64,000 nucleotides of DNA from the NCBI RefSeq assembly GCF_014642655.1, contig NZ_BMIR01000018.1:22440-86439 (forward strand), read 5' to 3'. Shown here in pieces: positions 7,955-16,390 of the stretch (within the stretch, counting starts at the first letter, position 1; each line of letters opens with the position of its first letter). The notes below the pieces were generated by a model. The model saw nothing but the letters and a program-made list of their open reading frames with translations. It searched no databases and was not told where the DNA came from. The translations under genes and the position numbers were made by a program. Source of the stretch: Pullulanibacillus camelliae (GTDB lineage: Bacteria > Bacillota > Bacilli > Bacillales > Sporolactobacillaceae).

Positions 7955-10936
7955 ATGACAGAAGAAAGGTTTTCTATCTTAATTAACGGAAAGGAACTTT
8001 CAGCTAAGTCCGGTCAGACGGTCTTACAAGTGGCCCAAGACCATGACACGTATATTCCGGCTGTGTGTTATCATCCGAATTTGGGATCCATTCAAACGTG
8101 TGATACCTGCTTTGTGAATGTAAACGGAGAAATGAAGCGGGCGTGTGTGACCAAAGCTGAGCCTGGGATGAAGGTCGATTCCTTATCTGAGCCTATTAAA
8201 GACGCGCAATATGAAGCTATGTCCAGAATCCTGAAGAACCACGAACTCTATTGTACAGTGTGTGATAACAACAATGGCAATTGTGTTGTTCATAATACTG
8301 CTGAATATCTGGAAATCGAACATCAAAAATATCAATTTGAGCCGAAGCCTTATCCGGCAGATAACTCTCATCCTTTTTATCGCTATGAACCCGATCAATG
8401 TATTCTTTGTGGCCGTTGTGTGGAGGCGTGTCAGGATCTCCAAGTTAATGAAACATTATCTATTGATTGGGACCGGGAAGCCCCAAGAGTGATTTGGGAT
8501 GATGATGTCCCCATCGATGAATCCTCCTGCGTGTCATGTGGACATTGTGTGACGGTATGCCCATGTAATGCCTTAATGGAGAAATCGATGTTAGGTGAAG
8601 CAGGCTACTTAACTGGCATTCCGCAAAATGTATTAGAGCCAATGATCGATATAACGAAGGAAGTGGAACCCGGCTATAAAGAAATTTTCGCCATTTCCGA
8701 AATGGAAGCCTCAATGCGCAAAGAGCGTATTAAAAGGACCAAAACCGTCTGTACTTATTGTGGTGTGGGATGTAGCTTTGAGGTTTGGACCAAGGGTCGT
8801 AAGATTTTAAAAATTGAACCACAGGAAGAAGCCCCTGTTAATGGTATCTCAACCTGTATCAAAGGGAAATTCGGCTGGGATTTTGTTAATAGTGAAGAGC
8901 GATTAACGCAACCATTAATCCGTCGTGGTGATGAATTTGTAGAAGCGAGCTGGGATGAAGCGCTGACTCTGATTGCAAGTAAATTTAGGGCAATTAAAAA
9001 TGAACATGGAGCGGATGCTTTAGGGTTTATTGCTTCTTCTAAATGTACTAACGAAGAAAACTTTTTGTTTCAAAAGTTTGCGCGCGCCATCATTGGGACG
9101 AACAATGTCGATAACTGTGCAAGATATTGTCAGTCCCCAGCGAGTTCAGCATTGATGCGAACCGTTGGTATTGGTGGTGATTCTGGTACCATTCGTGATA
9201 TTGAGCAATCCGATTTAGTGATCACAATCGGTGCCAACCCTGCAGAATCACATCCTGTACTGGCGACACGTGTCAAACGCGCACATAAACTTCACGGACA
9301 AAAGCTCATTGTTGTTGACTTAAGAGAAAATGAGCTTGCTGAGCGTGCCGATCTCTTTGTTCATACAAAGCCAAGTACCGATATGATTTGGCTCAATGCA
9401 CTGTCAAAGTATTTCCTTGATCAAGGATGGGAAGATAAAGAATTTCTCCGCAGTAGGGTTAATGGGTTAGAGGACTACAAAAAATCGCTTGAAAAATTCA
9501 CATTGGAATATGCAGAAAAACATACAGGTATTTCTAAGAAAATACTGATTCAAATGGCAACAATGATCCATGAAGCAAAGTCTGTATGTATGCTTTGGGC
9601 GATGGGGATTACCCAGCATATGGGCGGAACGGATTCGAGTACGGCCATTGCTAACTTGCTTTTAATTACTGGGAACTTCGGCCGTCCAGGCACAGGGGCC
9701 TATCCACTGCGCGGTCATAATAATGTGCAAGGGGCTTGTGATTTTGGAACAATGCCCGGCTGGTTCCCTGGATATGAAGCTGTTGAAGATGACGAGGTAA
9801 GAGCGCGCTATGAAAAAGCTTGGGAGGTTAAATTGCCAAAAGATCCTGGCTACGACAACCATCAAATGGTTGAAGGGGTCGAGAAGGGTGATTTAAAAGC
9901 TCTTTACCTATTTGGTGAAGAGATGGCCATTGTGGATTCGAACATCAACTATGTGGATAAAAACCTAGAGAATCTAGACTTTTTTGTTGTCCAAGACGTC
10001 TTTTTCAGTAAGACAGCGCAATTTGCTGATGTAATTTTGCCTGCATCGCCCAGCCTGGAAAAGGAAGGAACATTTACGAATACCGAGCGACGGATTCAGA
10101 GGCTATATCAAGTCTTCGAACCGATGGGTGAGTCCAAGCCGGATTGGCAGATTTTTCAGGAGCTTGCTAATAAAATGGGAGCCAACTGGGACTATAAGCA
10201 TCCGAGTGAAATCATGGCAGAAGTCGCCGGTCTTGCTACTTATTTTGCTGGAGTCAGCTATGAAAGGCTAGAGGGCTTTAATAGCCAGGTTTGGCCGGTC
10301 AAGAAAAACGGTGAGAGTACACCTCTTTTATATCAAGACAAATTTGCCTTTCCAGATGGCAAAGCAAGGCTTGTACCGGTGGATTGGACAAAGCCCCACG
10401 ACATTGGAGAAGCATTTGATTTCCATTTAAACAATGGGCGTTTACTCGAGCATTTTCATGAAGGCAATCTAACGGGACGCTCCGAAGGGATTAACCACAA
10501 GGTGCATGAACCTTGGGTGGAAATCTCTCCTGAGCAAGCTCAAGAAAGAGGTATAAAAGATGGCGCGTTGGTCCGTTTAACCTCACCTTATGGAAAGGTT
10601 AAGGTGCGGGCAGTGGTTACCGATCGTGTGCAAGGCAAAGAGCTTTATTTAACCATGAATGCTCAGAAGGATAACGAGATGGTAAATCGTCTAACGAGTA
10701 GTTATTTTGATTACATTACCCATACACCGAACTACAAAGAAGCAGGGGTAAAGCTGGAGATTTTAGAAGATGAGGGTCCCTCGCCGTTACCGGATAAAAA
10801 TCACCGTTTCGGAAATCGCATCCCACAAATCAGCGTGCGGGTTGAAGATAAATGGAGACGAGAGGATTTTACGCCGATACCCGAGTTATTCAAATTAGGA
10901 GGAGATGAATTTGGCGAAAGCTATCACGCAAATTAG
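7955..10936 (+). CDS. fdhF: Formate dehydrogenase alpha subunit, copy 1 (YjgC/YrhE type)
   Basis: 993 residues. Domain order: [2Fe-2S] ferredoxin-like (residues 1-80, CYHPNLGSIQTCDTC), NADH dehydrogenase G-type cluster (YCTVCDNNNGNC), two [4Fe-4S] ferredoxin motifs (CILCGRCVEAC, CVSCGHCVTVC), then the molybdopterin oxidoreductase core starting CTYCGVGC near residue 267 and a C-terminal dinucleotide-binding domain. The active-site segment reads NNVDNCARYCQSPAS: cysteine replaces selenocysteine and glutamine replaces the usual following histidine. It should oxidise formate with bis-MGD molybdenum; the electron acceptor is unknown. RBS TGGAGGTTGAAGC. It overlaps the DUF1641 gene downstream. Confidence 0.93.
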   Translation: MTEERFSILINGKELSAKSGQTVLQVAQDHDTYIPAVCYHPNLGSIQTCDTCFVNVNGEMKRACVTKAEPGMKVDSLSEPIKDAQYEAMSRILKNHELYCTVCDNNNGNCVVHNTAEYLEIEHQKYQFEPKPYPADNSHPFYRYEPDQCILCGRCVEACQDLQVNETLSIDWDREAPRVIWDDDVPIDESSCVSCGHCVTVCPCNALMEKSMLGEAGYLTGIPQNVLEPMIDITKEVEPGYKEIFAISEMEASMRKERIKRTKTVCTYCGVGCSFEVWTKGRKILKIEPQEEAPVNGISTCIKGKFGWDFVNSEERLTQPLIRRGDEFVEASWDEALTLIASKFRAIKNEHGADALGFIASSKCTNEENFLFQKFARAIIGTNNVDNCARYCQSPASSALMRTVGIGGDSGTIRDIEQSDLVITIGANPAESHPVLATRVKRAHKLHGQKLIVVDLRENELAERADLFVHTKPSTDMIWLNALSKYFLDQGWEDKEFLRSRVNGLEDYKKSLEKFTLEYAEKHTGISKKILIQMATMIHEAKSVCMLWAMGITQHMGGTDSSTAIANLLLITGNFGRPGTGAYPLRGHNNVQGACDFGTMPGWFPGYEAVEDDEVRARYEKAWEVKLPKDPGYDNHQMVEGVEKGDLKALYLFGEEMAIVDSNINYVDKNLENLDFFVVQDVFFSKTAQFADVILPASPSLEKEGTFTNTERRIQRLYQVFEPMGESKPDWQIFQELANKMGANWDYKHPSEIMAEVAGLATYFAGVSYERLEGFNSQVWPVKKNGESTPLLYQDKFAFPDGKARLVPVDWTKPHDIGEAFDFHLNNGRLLEHFHEGNLTGRSEGINHKVHEPWVEISPEQAQERGIKDGALVRLTSPYGKVKVRAVVTDRVQGKELYLTMNAQKDNEMVNRLTSSYFDYITHTPNYKEAGVKLEILEDEGPSPLPDKNHRFGNRIPQISVRVEDKWRREDFTPIPELFKLGGDEFGESYHAN

Positions 10937-11408
10937 AAGAGTGGACCCTACCCCTGAGGAGTTACAAGCACAATCCATCACTAAGATTATTGGTGCTTTG
11001 GCAGAAAACGGGGAATCGATCATAAAAATGTTGGATATCGTTTCACAGCTCGACCAAACGGGGATACTTGATGCCTTAGATGCTATATTAAAAAAACGTG
11101 TGGATGTAGCAGAAATTATGATCCAACAGATGAATCAACCCACGATGCATAAAATCATGAAAAACGGGATGAATATCTTTAAATTTTTAGGTTCCCTTAA
11201 CCCAGAGCAAATCCGAATGTTAATGGATGGCGTGGGTCATGGCATTGATAAAGCAACAGCAAGAGAGTCAGACGATAAGAAGACAAGCCTTTGGTCACTA
11301 GGAAAGGCGATGAAAAAGCCTGAGGTTAAGGAATCACTCACCATGATGGTTTCTATTTTGGAAGGCATGGGCGAATCTCTTCAACGCGAAAAGGATCATG
11401 TTCATTGA
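10911..11408 (+). CDS. DUF1641 protein, FDH-associated, copy 1
   Basis: DUF1641 family (YjgD/YrhD type), about 165 residues, with a central hydrophobic helix region and the typical C-terminal SLWSLGKAMKKPEVKESLTMM segment. It overlaps the 3' end of the alpha-subunit gene. An in-frame ATG at 10905 is only one base after AGGAGG, so the TTG at 10911 (seven-base spacing, product MAKAITQ...) is the better start. DUF1641 proteins travel with this formate dehydrogenase type and are thought to be a partner subunit. A paralogue lies at 19.3 kb. Confidence 0.88.
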   Translation: MAKAITQIRRVDPTPEELQAQSITKIIGALAENGESIIKMLDIVSQLDQTGILDALDAILKKRVDVAEIMIQQMNQPTMHKIMKNGMNIFKFLGSLNPEQIRMLMDGVGHGIDKATARESDDKKTSLWSLGKAMKKPEVKESLTMMVSILEGMGESLQREKDHVH

Positions 11409-11424
11409 GGAGGGCTTTTAGAAA

Positions 11425-11640
11425 ATGGAAGAACGGCAAGTGAAAATAAACGGCTTACATTCAAAGGAAGATGTGGATAAGGTGGAACAGGCTTTAAAGG
11501 ATGTATGGGGCGTTCGCCGTACAGAGGTAAGTTTAGAAAGGCAAGAGGCTAAGTTCAGCTACAATGAAAACTCAGCCTCCTACGAGGATTTTGTTCAAGC
11601 CTTAAAAGAGAATGGCTACACTGTTTCAGAATACCATTAA
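11425..11640 (+). CDS. HMA-like ferredoxin-fold protein without metal-binding cysteines
   Basis: A 71-residue protein with the beta-alpha-beta-beta-alpha-beta pattern of heavy-metal-associated (CopZ-like) domains: VKINGLHSKEDVDKVEQAL, GVRRTEVSL, AKFSYNENSASYEDFVQALKENGY. The CxxC metal motif is absent and there are no cysteines at all, so it is unlikely to be a copper chaperone. It sits 16 bases after DUF1641 with RBS GAGGAGG and is probably in the same operon. The second formate dehydrogenase locus has no counterpart. Role unknown. Confidence 0.8.
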   Translation: MEERQVKINGLHSKEDVDKVEQALKDVWGVRRTEVSLERQEAKFSYNENSASYEDFVQALKENGYTVSEYH

Positions 11641-11658
11641 TGAGATAAGGAGCTGTGC

Positions 11659-11799
11659 ATGATGAAGGTATGTGAAATCTGTGGCACTCAGCAAACAGAA
11701 GAAGACGAAGAAGTCCTTAACAGACGGATCTTATACGTGTGTGAAAACTGCAGAAATGATTTAAGGCCGAATGCTTCAGAGCCTGATGTAGAAGGGTGA
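11659..11799 (+). CDS. Small zinc-ribbon protein (46 aa)
   Basis: A short frame with ATGATG start, preceded by AAGGAG at a workable distance. The peptide has two CxxC knuckles (CEIC near residue 5 and CENC near residue 33) separated by an acidic linker, the hallmark of a small zinc ribbon, with a disordered acidic tail (SEPDVEG). It follows the HMA-like gene by 18 bases and ends just before a strong terminator, so it is probably the last gene of formate dehydrogenase operon 1. No assigned function. Confidence 0.7.
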   Translation: MMKVCEICGTQQTEEDEEVLNRRILYVCENCRNDLRPNASEPDVEG

Positions 11800-11809
11800 A
11801 TATAAGAGG

Positions 11810-11856
11810 AGCTCCATTGTGGTCTCTAATTGCGACCATGATGGAGCTTTTTTATA
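11810..11856 (+). terminator. Intrinsic terminator of FDH operon 1
   Basis: The stem AGCTCCATTGTGGTC / GACCATGATGGAGCT is nearly perfect and is followed by TTTTTTAT. It ends 11 bases after the zinc-ribbon gene. Repeat A begins at its U-tract. Confidence 0.9.
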
Positions 11857-12103
11857 CTATCAGAATTTTTAATTTCGCTGACGCTCTCAAAGGAAGATAG
11901 TATAAGTGTAACTTTGGCTTTCGCCATCTAAGGCTTGGCGATAAGCCAAGTTTTCTAATAACACTAGAGTTTATAGCTTTGCAGAAGACCTTATAAGCAT
12001 GGCTTTGACTTTCGCTATCTAAGGCTTGCTGATACCCTTAATGTGTAATTTGAAAAATCACATCAGGAATGCCACAAAGGCGAAGTCAAGGTTTTTGAAA
12101 AAG
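11854..12103 (+). repeat. Dispersed repeat A, tandem partial copies
   Basis: A first partial copy (to about 11970) has ATACTATC...GATAGTAT, TTTGGCTTTCGCCATCTAAG and AAGCCAAGTTTTCTAA. A second, more diverged copy follows (TTTGACTTTCGCTATCTAAG, AATCACATCAGGAATGCC). Together they fill most of the 3' flank of formate dehydrogenase operon 1. Confidence 0.75.
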
Positions 12104-12224
12104 CTAATAAAACCGAGGGGAAAACTTCGAATCCGGGTGATTGCGTAACAAAAGGCTCACGCAAAATAACAAAACGTCCATTCTAAAAAAAAATTAACTG
12201 AAAAGAAGCCATTTTTTTACTAGC

Positions 12225-12252
12225 TTGTCATAAATTAATATCATGTTATACT
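12225..12252 (+). promoter_or_regulatory. SigmaA-type promoter of the CRISPR leader-like element
   Basis: TTGTCA and TATACT are separated by 16 bases. The predicted transcript starts near 12259 and runs into the GGTGCGAA/TTCGCACC hairpin and the CRISPR-like repeat. Confidence 0.6.
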
Positions 12253-12277
12253 CGTTTTATAAAAGATAGGGCATCTA

Positions 12278-12469
12278 GGTGCGAATGTGAAGTGAACATA
12301 AAATACTAGGGAGGTTCGCACCACATATGCGTCTGTTTTTATTGTTTTTATTTCCTTTGATGGATTTTAATGGTAAAATAAAAGTGGGTTTTTAGTAAAA
12401 ATGTAATTTTATTAGGATATTTTTACTAGATTTCGCTGTCGCACTCTTCATGAGTGCGTGGATGAAAAC
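12278..12469 (+). CRISPR. Relic type I-C-like CRISPR leader with one degenerate repeat
   Basis: At 12438-12469 stands GTCGCACTCTTCATGAGTGC, continuing GTGGATGAAAAC. From memory this matches the 32-nt type I-C repeat of Bacillaceae except at the 3' end, where GGATTGAAAT is expected. The inner palindrome GCACTCttcatGAGTGC is intact. Upstream lies an AT-rich 115-base leader ending TTTCGCT, and before it a hairpin GGTGCGAA (12278) / TTCGCACC (12315) of the sort I associate with I-C leaders. I see no second repeat, no spacers and no cas genes in the window. Confidence 0.65.
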
Positions 12470-12732
12470 GGGTGGATAAAATGCTAATAACTGGATTGGC
12501 AGGGGATCGGCTCGCTCTCATTTTTCCGCTAGCTTCTTGCGGAATCCTTTTTTGGGTAAGTGATGGTGTTGAGAAATATTCTAGATATGCTTGACAAAGC
12601 ACTTGCTGTTACTCTCTTTTATATCTTATAAAAGAACCGGACATTTGCTCGTTTTTTTTTTTACGATCAGCTTAATAGTGTGCTTCCTTGGGTAAAAGGG
12701 TGCATGCCGTTATTTATAAGTTAGCTCCCTAG

Positions 12733-12787
12733 AGTGAATTGGCATTTATGTTAAGATTATAGTGTTAACAGGGAATTCACTTTTTGT
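12733..12787 (+). terminator. Hairpin with U-tract upstream of the Nudix gene
   Basis: AGTGAATT pairs with AATTCACT, with an inner TGTTAA/TTAACA stem, followed by TTTTTG. It ends 37 bases before the Nudix start codon. It may terminate transcription from the CRISPR-relic promoter or act as an attenuator. Confidence 0.6.
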
Positions 12788-12823
12788 TATTGAAGCAAAG
12801 GAGAATCACGAAGGGGAGCATAA

Positions 12824-13282
12824 ATGGAATACTATAAATACCTGCGGCAGTATGTTGGGCATAGACCGATTATTTTACCTGGTGCTGTTGTTATCATGTT
12901 AAATGAACACAATGAAGTGTTATTACAAAAAAGGCTCGATGGTTATTGGGGGCTTCCGGGTGGTTTAATGGATTTAGGAGAAAGCTTTGAAGAAGCTGCT
13001 AAAAGAGAGGTTTATGAAGAAACAGGATTAAAAGTTGATCACTTAAAATTACTGAATGTCTTCTCTGGCTCTAAATATTATTCAAAAATTCCAAATGGTG
13101 ATGAGTTCTATTCGGTAACAGCGGTATATTATACTAAAGATGTCAGTGGAGAGATGAAGATTGATTACAGTGAGTCAGAAACGATGGAGTATGTTCCAAT
13201 AAATAAGTTGCCCCGTGCATTAATTGCGGAGTATAGAGGCTTTATCGAGCAATACATAGATTTAAAAAAAGACCACGCGTGA
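12824..13282 (+). CDS. Nudix hydrolase
   Basis: A 152-residue Nudix protein. The Nudix box is complete: G-x5-E-x7-REVYEETGL in GLMDLGESFEEAAKREVYEE, near residues 48-70, preceded by WGLPGG. Such enzymes hydrolyse nucleoside diphosphate derivatives with magnesium held by the REVxEE glutamates. The N-terminal YYKYLRQYVGHRPIILPGAV is typical of a Bacilli subgroup annotated as ADP-ribose or (d)NTP pyrophosphatases; the substrate cannot be fixed here. RBS AAGGGGAG lies before ATG. Monocistronic, convergent with trmL. Confidence 0.93.
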   Translation: MEYYKYLRQYVGHRPIILPGAVVIMLNEHNEVLLQKRLDGYWGLPGGLMDLGESFEEAAKREVYEETGLKVDHLKLLNVFSGSKYYSKIPNGDEFYSVTAVYYTKDVSGEMKIDYSESETMEYVPINKLPRALIAEYRGFIEQYIDLKKDHA

Positions 13283-13290
13283 AGGATTGC

Positions 13291-13482
13291 GCTTTATTGA
13301 AAAGCTTTTGTGCAAAAGAGTAGCTTTGCACGGTGCATTCAATAAACTTGTCTTCGTATGCGATTGGAAACTGTAGGGGCAGTATAACGGAGCTGCCCAA
13401 TAATTCGTCGTTCTGTGAGCAGCAAACACAAGCGGTTCGATTATCCCTGACTGGTATCGCCTTAAGAGGCTTACCAGTCAGC
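13291..13482. other. Three successive stem-loops between convergent genes
   Basis: Stem 1: TTTATTGAA / TTCAATAAA with inner GTGCAAA / TTTGCAC (13291-13348). Stem 2: GGGCAG / CTGCCC (13377-13400). Stem 3: CTGACTGGTA / TACCAGTCAG (13447-13482). They could be terminators for the Nudix gene and trmL, but none has a strong U-tract. A small structured RNA is possible. Confidence 0.45.
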
Positions 13483-13486
13483 AGGT

Positions 13487-13966
13487 TTATTTTAAATTCG
13501 GGAATCCTTGTTGGCTCAAAGCCTCATAGACTAATATAGCAGCCGTATTTGAAAGGTTTAACGAGCGCACATTTTCGCTCATGGGTATTCTCAAAAAGTG
13601 ATCTTTATTTTTTGCTAATAAATCCTTTGGTAACCCCGTTGTTTCACTTCCAAACATAAAATAATGTTCCTTTGATGCATCACTGAAATCAAAGTCTGAA
13701 TGATTTTTTTCACCAAATGTTTCAATATAGTAAAATTCACCTTGATTTTTTAAGAAAAAGTCTGCTAATGAGTCATAATAGGCTACGTTAACATACTGCC
13801 AATAGTCGATACCTGCTTGTTTAATCATTTTTGCATCTGTTGAAAAGCCAAGTGGGCGGATTAAATGTAAAGCTGTATCCGTTGCGGCACACGTCCGGGC
13901 AATATTTATAGTGTTAGCCGGAATTTCTGGTTGATATAGAACAACATGTATGGCCAACTTGGTCAC
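13487..13966 (-). CDS. trmL: tRNA (cytidine/uridine-34-2'-O)-methyltransferase
   Basis: A 159-residue SPOUT methyltransferase of the TrmL/CspR type. The knotted C-terminus shows FGSETTGLPKDLL (about residues 104-116), then RIPMSENVRSLNLSNTAAILVYE, which together form the SAM pocket. The N-terminus NxARTCAATDTALHLIRPLGF is also typical. It methylates the 2'-OH of the wobble nucleotide in leucine tRNAs. The start codon lies after GAGGTGACC. Housekeeping gene, transcribed alone. Confidence 0.95.
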   Translation of the reverse strand: MTKLAIHVVLYQPEIPANTINIARTCAATDTALHLIRPLGFSTDAKMIKQAGIDYWQYVNVAYYDSLADFFLKNQGEFYYIETFGEKNHSDFDFSDASKEHYFMFGSETTGLPKDLLAKNKDHFLRIPMSENVRSLNLSNTAAILVYEALSQQGFPNLK

Positions 13967-14161
13967 CTCTATCCTTTTTTACCTTTCAAATTATAGCATA
14001 AAGATCATAAAGGCGTGTACTTACTTAACAAGGGATTTGCTAGACTAAGAGCTTAATGCCCTAATTCAGCTATAAAATAAGTTGCGGGGAATCCGCTGAT
14101 CGAAGAAGCACGGTGGTCCACTTAGGCTTCATAAGTCTTTTATGAAGTTTATATTTCCTAT

Positions 14162-14300
14162 ATTAGAAAACGTGGCTTGCACCGCTTCACTGGTACTCCT
14201 GATAGCGATTCTTATAAATCAGACACTTAGGTTGTCGTCAAGCTTTAGATAGCATACTATCTTTCTTTATGAGCACTCGCGAAGTTATAAATTTTGATCG
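14162..14300 (-). repeat. Dispersed repeat A, inverted copy
   Basis: Reverse-complement copy: TTAGAAAACGTGGCTTGCAC at the left end and TTATGAGCACTCGCGAAGTT near the right end. It is more diverged than the copies at 16.2 and 38.0 kb. Confidence 0.75.
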
Positions 14301-14304
14301 TGCA

Positions 14305-14329
14305 GAAAAGGAGAGCCCAATGGCTCTCC
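14305..14329 (-). terminator. Intrinsic terminator of the 14.4-16.0 kb membrane protein gene
   Basis: On the minus strand GGAGAGCCATTGGGCTCTCC is followed by TTTTCTG, 43 bases after the gene's stop codon. Confidence 0.85.
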
Positions 14330-14371
14330 AAGAACACGACCGTCTCTGATACCGGACTAGTGCACCTAATG

Positions 14372-16036
14372 CTATTTGATTCGCTCAAAATCTTTCACGT
14401 TGGTCACTGTTTCGTCTGTATCAACATATTTAATCTTTACTTTGGATCCTTTGTTTAAGAAGACGACGTAGGGATTATTTTCGGAGGATACGACAAACAC
14501 TTTATCAAGCCCTTTGATCATAAATTCGACATTTGTATTCTCTTCTGCTTGATACTTGTAAACATCAGTGATTGTGCCAGTGTGCTCCTTCAATTCAGCA
14601 ATGTCATTTGGAACGGTGTCATCACCGGTTAATCGTGTAGCGAGTTGATACTTGTAAGCGTCAAATAAATTTCTTTTCGTTTCGTCTGCACTATACACTT
14701 TTTCGTTTTTAGCGTTAATTAACATCATGTCACGAAAGACATCGTTGGAATCCATTAATGGTACGACCCATGTAAATTGGCCGTAGATCATATACAAAGT
14801 GGGTGTGCCAGCGCTGTATTTTTGTGCTCTAAATGTTTTCTCAGCAACATTCATGGCAGCTTTTCCGTTCAAGGAACCATTAGCATCCTTATAAAACGTC
14901 AATTTACCTGTCCGTGCATTTAACAAGGAGTAGCCGACCATTGATCCACTTCCAGCTTTTGGCCTTGTGAAATCAGTAAACCAATTTAATTGCAATTGGT
15001 TGTTAAATACACCATTTACTTCGTCCATGCCCTTCCAATGCGTGGGGTTCTTGACATCCTCTTGTGTAAAATGTGAATTCCAAAAACCATGAACATATTT
15101 CCCATACCAACTGTTCCATTGTTCAGCTACTGTGGTTGGAATCGTTTGATCAATAAACTTAGGCACGTGCTTATTTTTATAGTCTTTGATAGCCCCATTT
15201 TCTGGATTGACGACATAAACACCTTCAATATCTATAATTTGTCTAAACTTATTATAGTGACCATACGGCACAACATAAAATGGTTTTCCAGAATCATCAG
15301 GCTCGAAGCTCGGATCTAAGAGAATGGTATCCTTATATTCACTTCTGACATGTCTTTTTAAGTCTTGGTTGAAATAGGCAGAAGGGACGTATGTCATGTC
15401 ATGCTTTACTAATTTTGCATCAGCATTTTCATCTTCTGCACTCATTGTAATGTAACCTGGAACAGACTTCGCCTTAAGCCACTTAAAGAAACCTGTATAC
15501 TCAATTGGGGTGACCCAATAGAGTGTGCCGTCTATCTTTTGAATGGTTGTGTGACCTAACTCATAATAAGAAGAATGTTCTAATTCACCTAACAGTTTTT
15601 CACTGCGGTAACGCGCATATTTCTCTGGTACGACAGGAATATGCTTCTCATCCATAGAAACTGAATCTTTGGAGACGACCTCCACCTTTTTCTTAACAAA
15701 GGCATACTTATCATGCGTTATTGTCATTGAATAGATCGAGTGCATATAAACACCGGATAATAACAGGAGAACACCAATTGCTCCCGTTATCCAAGACCAC
15801 TTCATTTTAAAGTGCACAAAGTCCAAAACAAAAAATAATCCTAAGAAAAATAGACCATAGCTTACAAAGGCTTCAAAGGTATAATCGATTAGTCTGAAAT
15901 AACTCACGACAAAGATGACAAGAATACCTATCACTAATCGAGCAACCTGACTGATTAAAAATAACTTATTTTTATAGCAGGCTTTCCAAATTAAAGGGTG
16001 AAGTGTTAATGCTAAAATCGACAAAAGATAAATCAT
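14372..16036 (-). CDS. Membrane protein with large external domain, unknown function
   Basis: 554 residues from the preferred start. The first about 110 residues hold four hydrophobic helices (MIYLLSILALTLHPLIW, LVIGILVIFVVSYF, FVSYGLFFLGLFFVLDF, ITGAIGVLLLLSGVYMH). A soluble domain of about 430 residues follows, rich in aromatic residues, with repeated YxVVPYG/ARTGK-like beta segments, probably outside the cell. An upstream in-frame ATG adds 14 residues, but GAGGAG sits correctly only before ATG at 16036. No catalytic motif is visible. It resembles large unannotated Bacilli membrane proteins, perhaps envelope-related. Monocistronic. Confidence 0.8.
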   Translation of the reverse strand: MIYLLSILALTLHPLIWKACYKNKLFLISQVARLVIGILVIFVVSYFRLIDYTFEAFVSYGLFFLGLFFVLDFVHFKMKWSWITGAIGVLLLLSGVYMHSIYSMTITHDKYAFVKKKVEVVSKDSVSMDEKHIPVVPEKYARYRSEKLLGELEHSSYYELGHTTIQKIDGTLYWVTPIEYTGFFKWLKAKSVPGYITMSAEDENADAKLVKHDMTYVPSAYFNQDLKRHVRSEYKDTILLDPSFEPDDSGKPFYVVPYGHYNKFRQIIDIEGVYVVNPENGAIKDYKNKHVPKFIDQTIPTTVAEQWNSWYGKYVHGFWNSHFTQEDVKNPTHWKGMDEVNGVFNNQLQLNWFTDFTRPKAGSGSMVGYSLLNARTGKLTFYKDANGSLNGKAAMNVAEKTFRAQKYSAGTPTLYMIYGQFTWVVPLMDSNDVFRDMMLINAKNEKVYSADETKRNLFDAYKYQLATRLTGDDTVPNDIAELKEHTGTITDVYKYQAEENTNVEFMIKGLDKVFVVSSENNPYVVFLNKGSKVKIKYVDTDETVTNVKDFERIK

Positions 16037-16230
16037 ATGTTCTCTCCTCTTTATAAATACCAAATGTTGTCGTTGCAATATCTATATACGTTAAGCACTT
16101 GATATTGGTTTCATAAGGACAAAGAGGGCTGTGATTGCATTGTTATTGACATAAAGGGGCAGGTGCTTTCTTTAACAGAACATTAAGGGGGTTACCTATT
16201 CTTTCAGCAGGCACTGGAGTGTTTTTACTT
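16037..16230. other. Intergenic, no feature assigned
   Basis: This is the upstream region of the membrane protein gene. A TTGCAA-N17-TATAAA match on the minus strand sits too close to the ribosome binding site to be its promoter. Confidence 0.35.
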
Positions 16231-16390
16231 ATACTATACAGAATGTATAACTTCTCTGACGCTCATAAAGGAAGAGAGTATAAGTGTAACTTTGGCTTAC
16301 GCCATCTAAGGCTTGCGGGCACCCTAAGTGTGTGATTTGCAAAAATTACATCAGGAGTACCAGCGAAGTGGTGCAAGCCAAGTTTTCTAA
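16231..16390 (+). repeat. Dispersed repeat A, near full-length copy
   Basis: Runs from ATACTATACAGAATGTATAA through GACGCTCATAAAGGAAGAGA, GGCTTGCGGGCACCCTAAG and a TGTGATTTGCAAAAATTACA hairpin to GTGCAAGCCAAGTTTTCTAA. The best complete plus-strand example of the family, fused directly to repeat B. Confidence 0.88.

Noticed and set aside
13430..13450. GCGGTTCGATTATC resembling a tRNA T-arm
   Set aside because: No complementary T-stem, acceptor stem or anticodon arm around it, so no tRNA or tmRNA.
16060..16110. TTGCAA-N17-TATAAA promoter match upstream of the 14.4-16.0 kb gene
   Set aside because: Transcription would start inside the Shine-Dalgarno sequence, so it cannot serve this gene.
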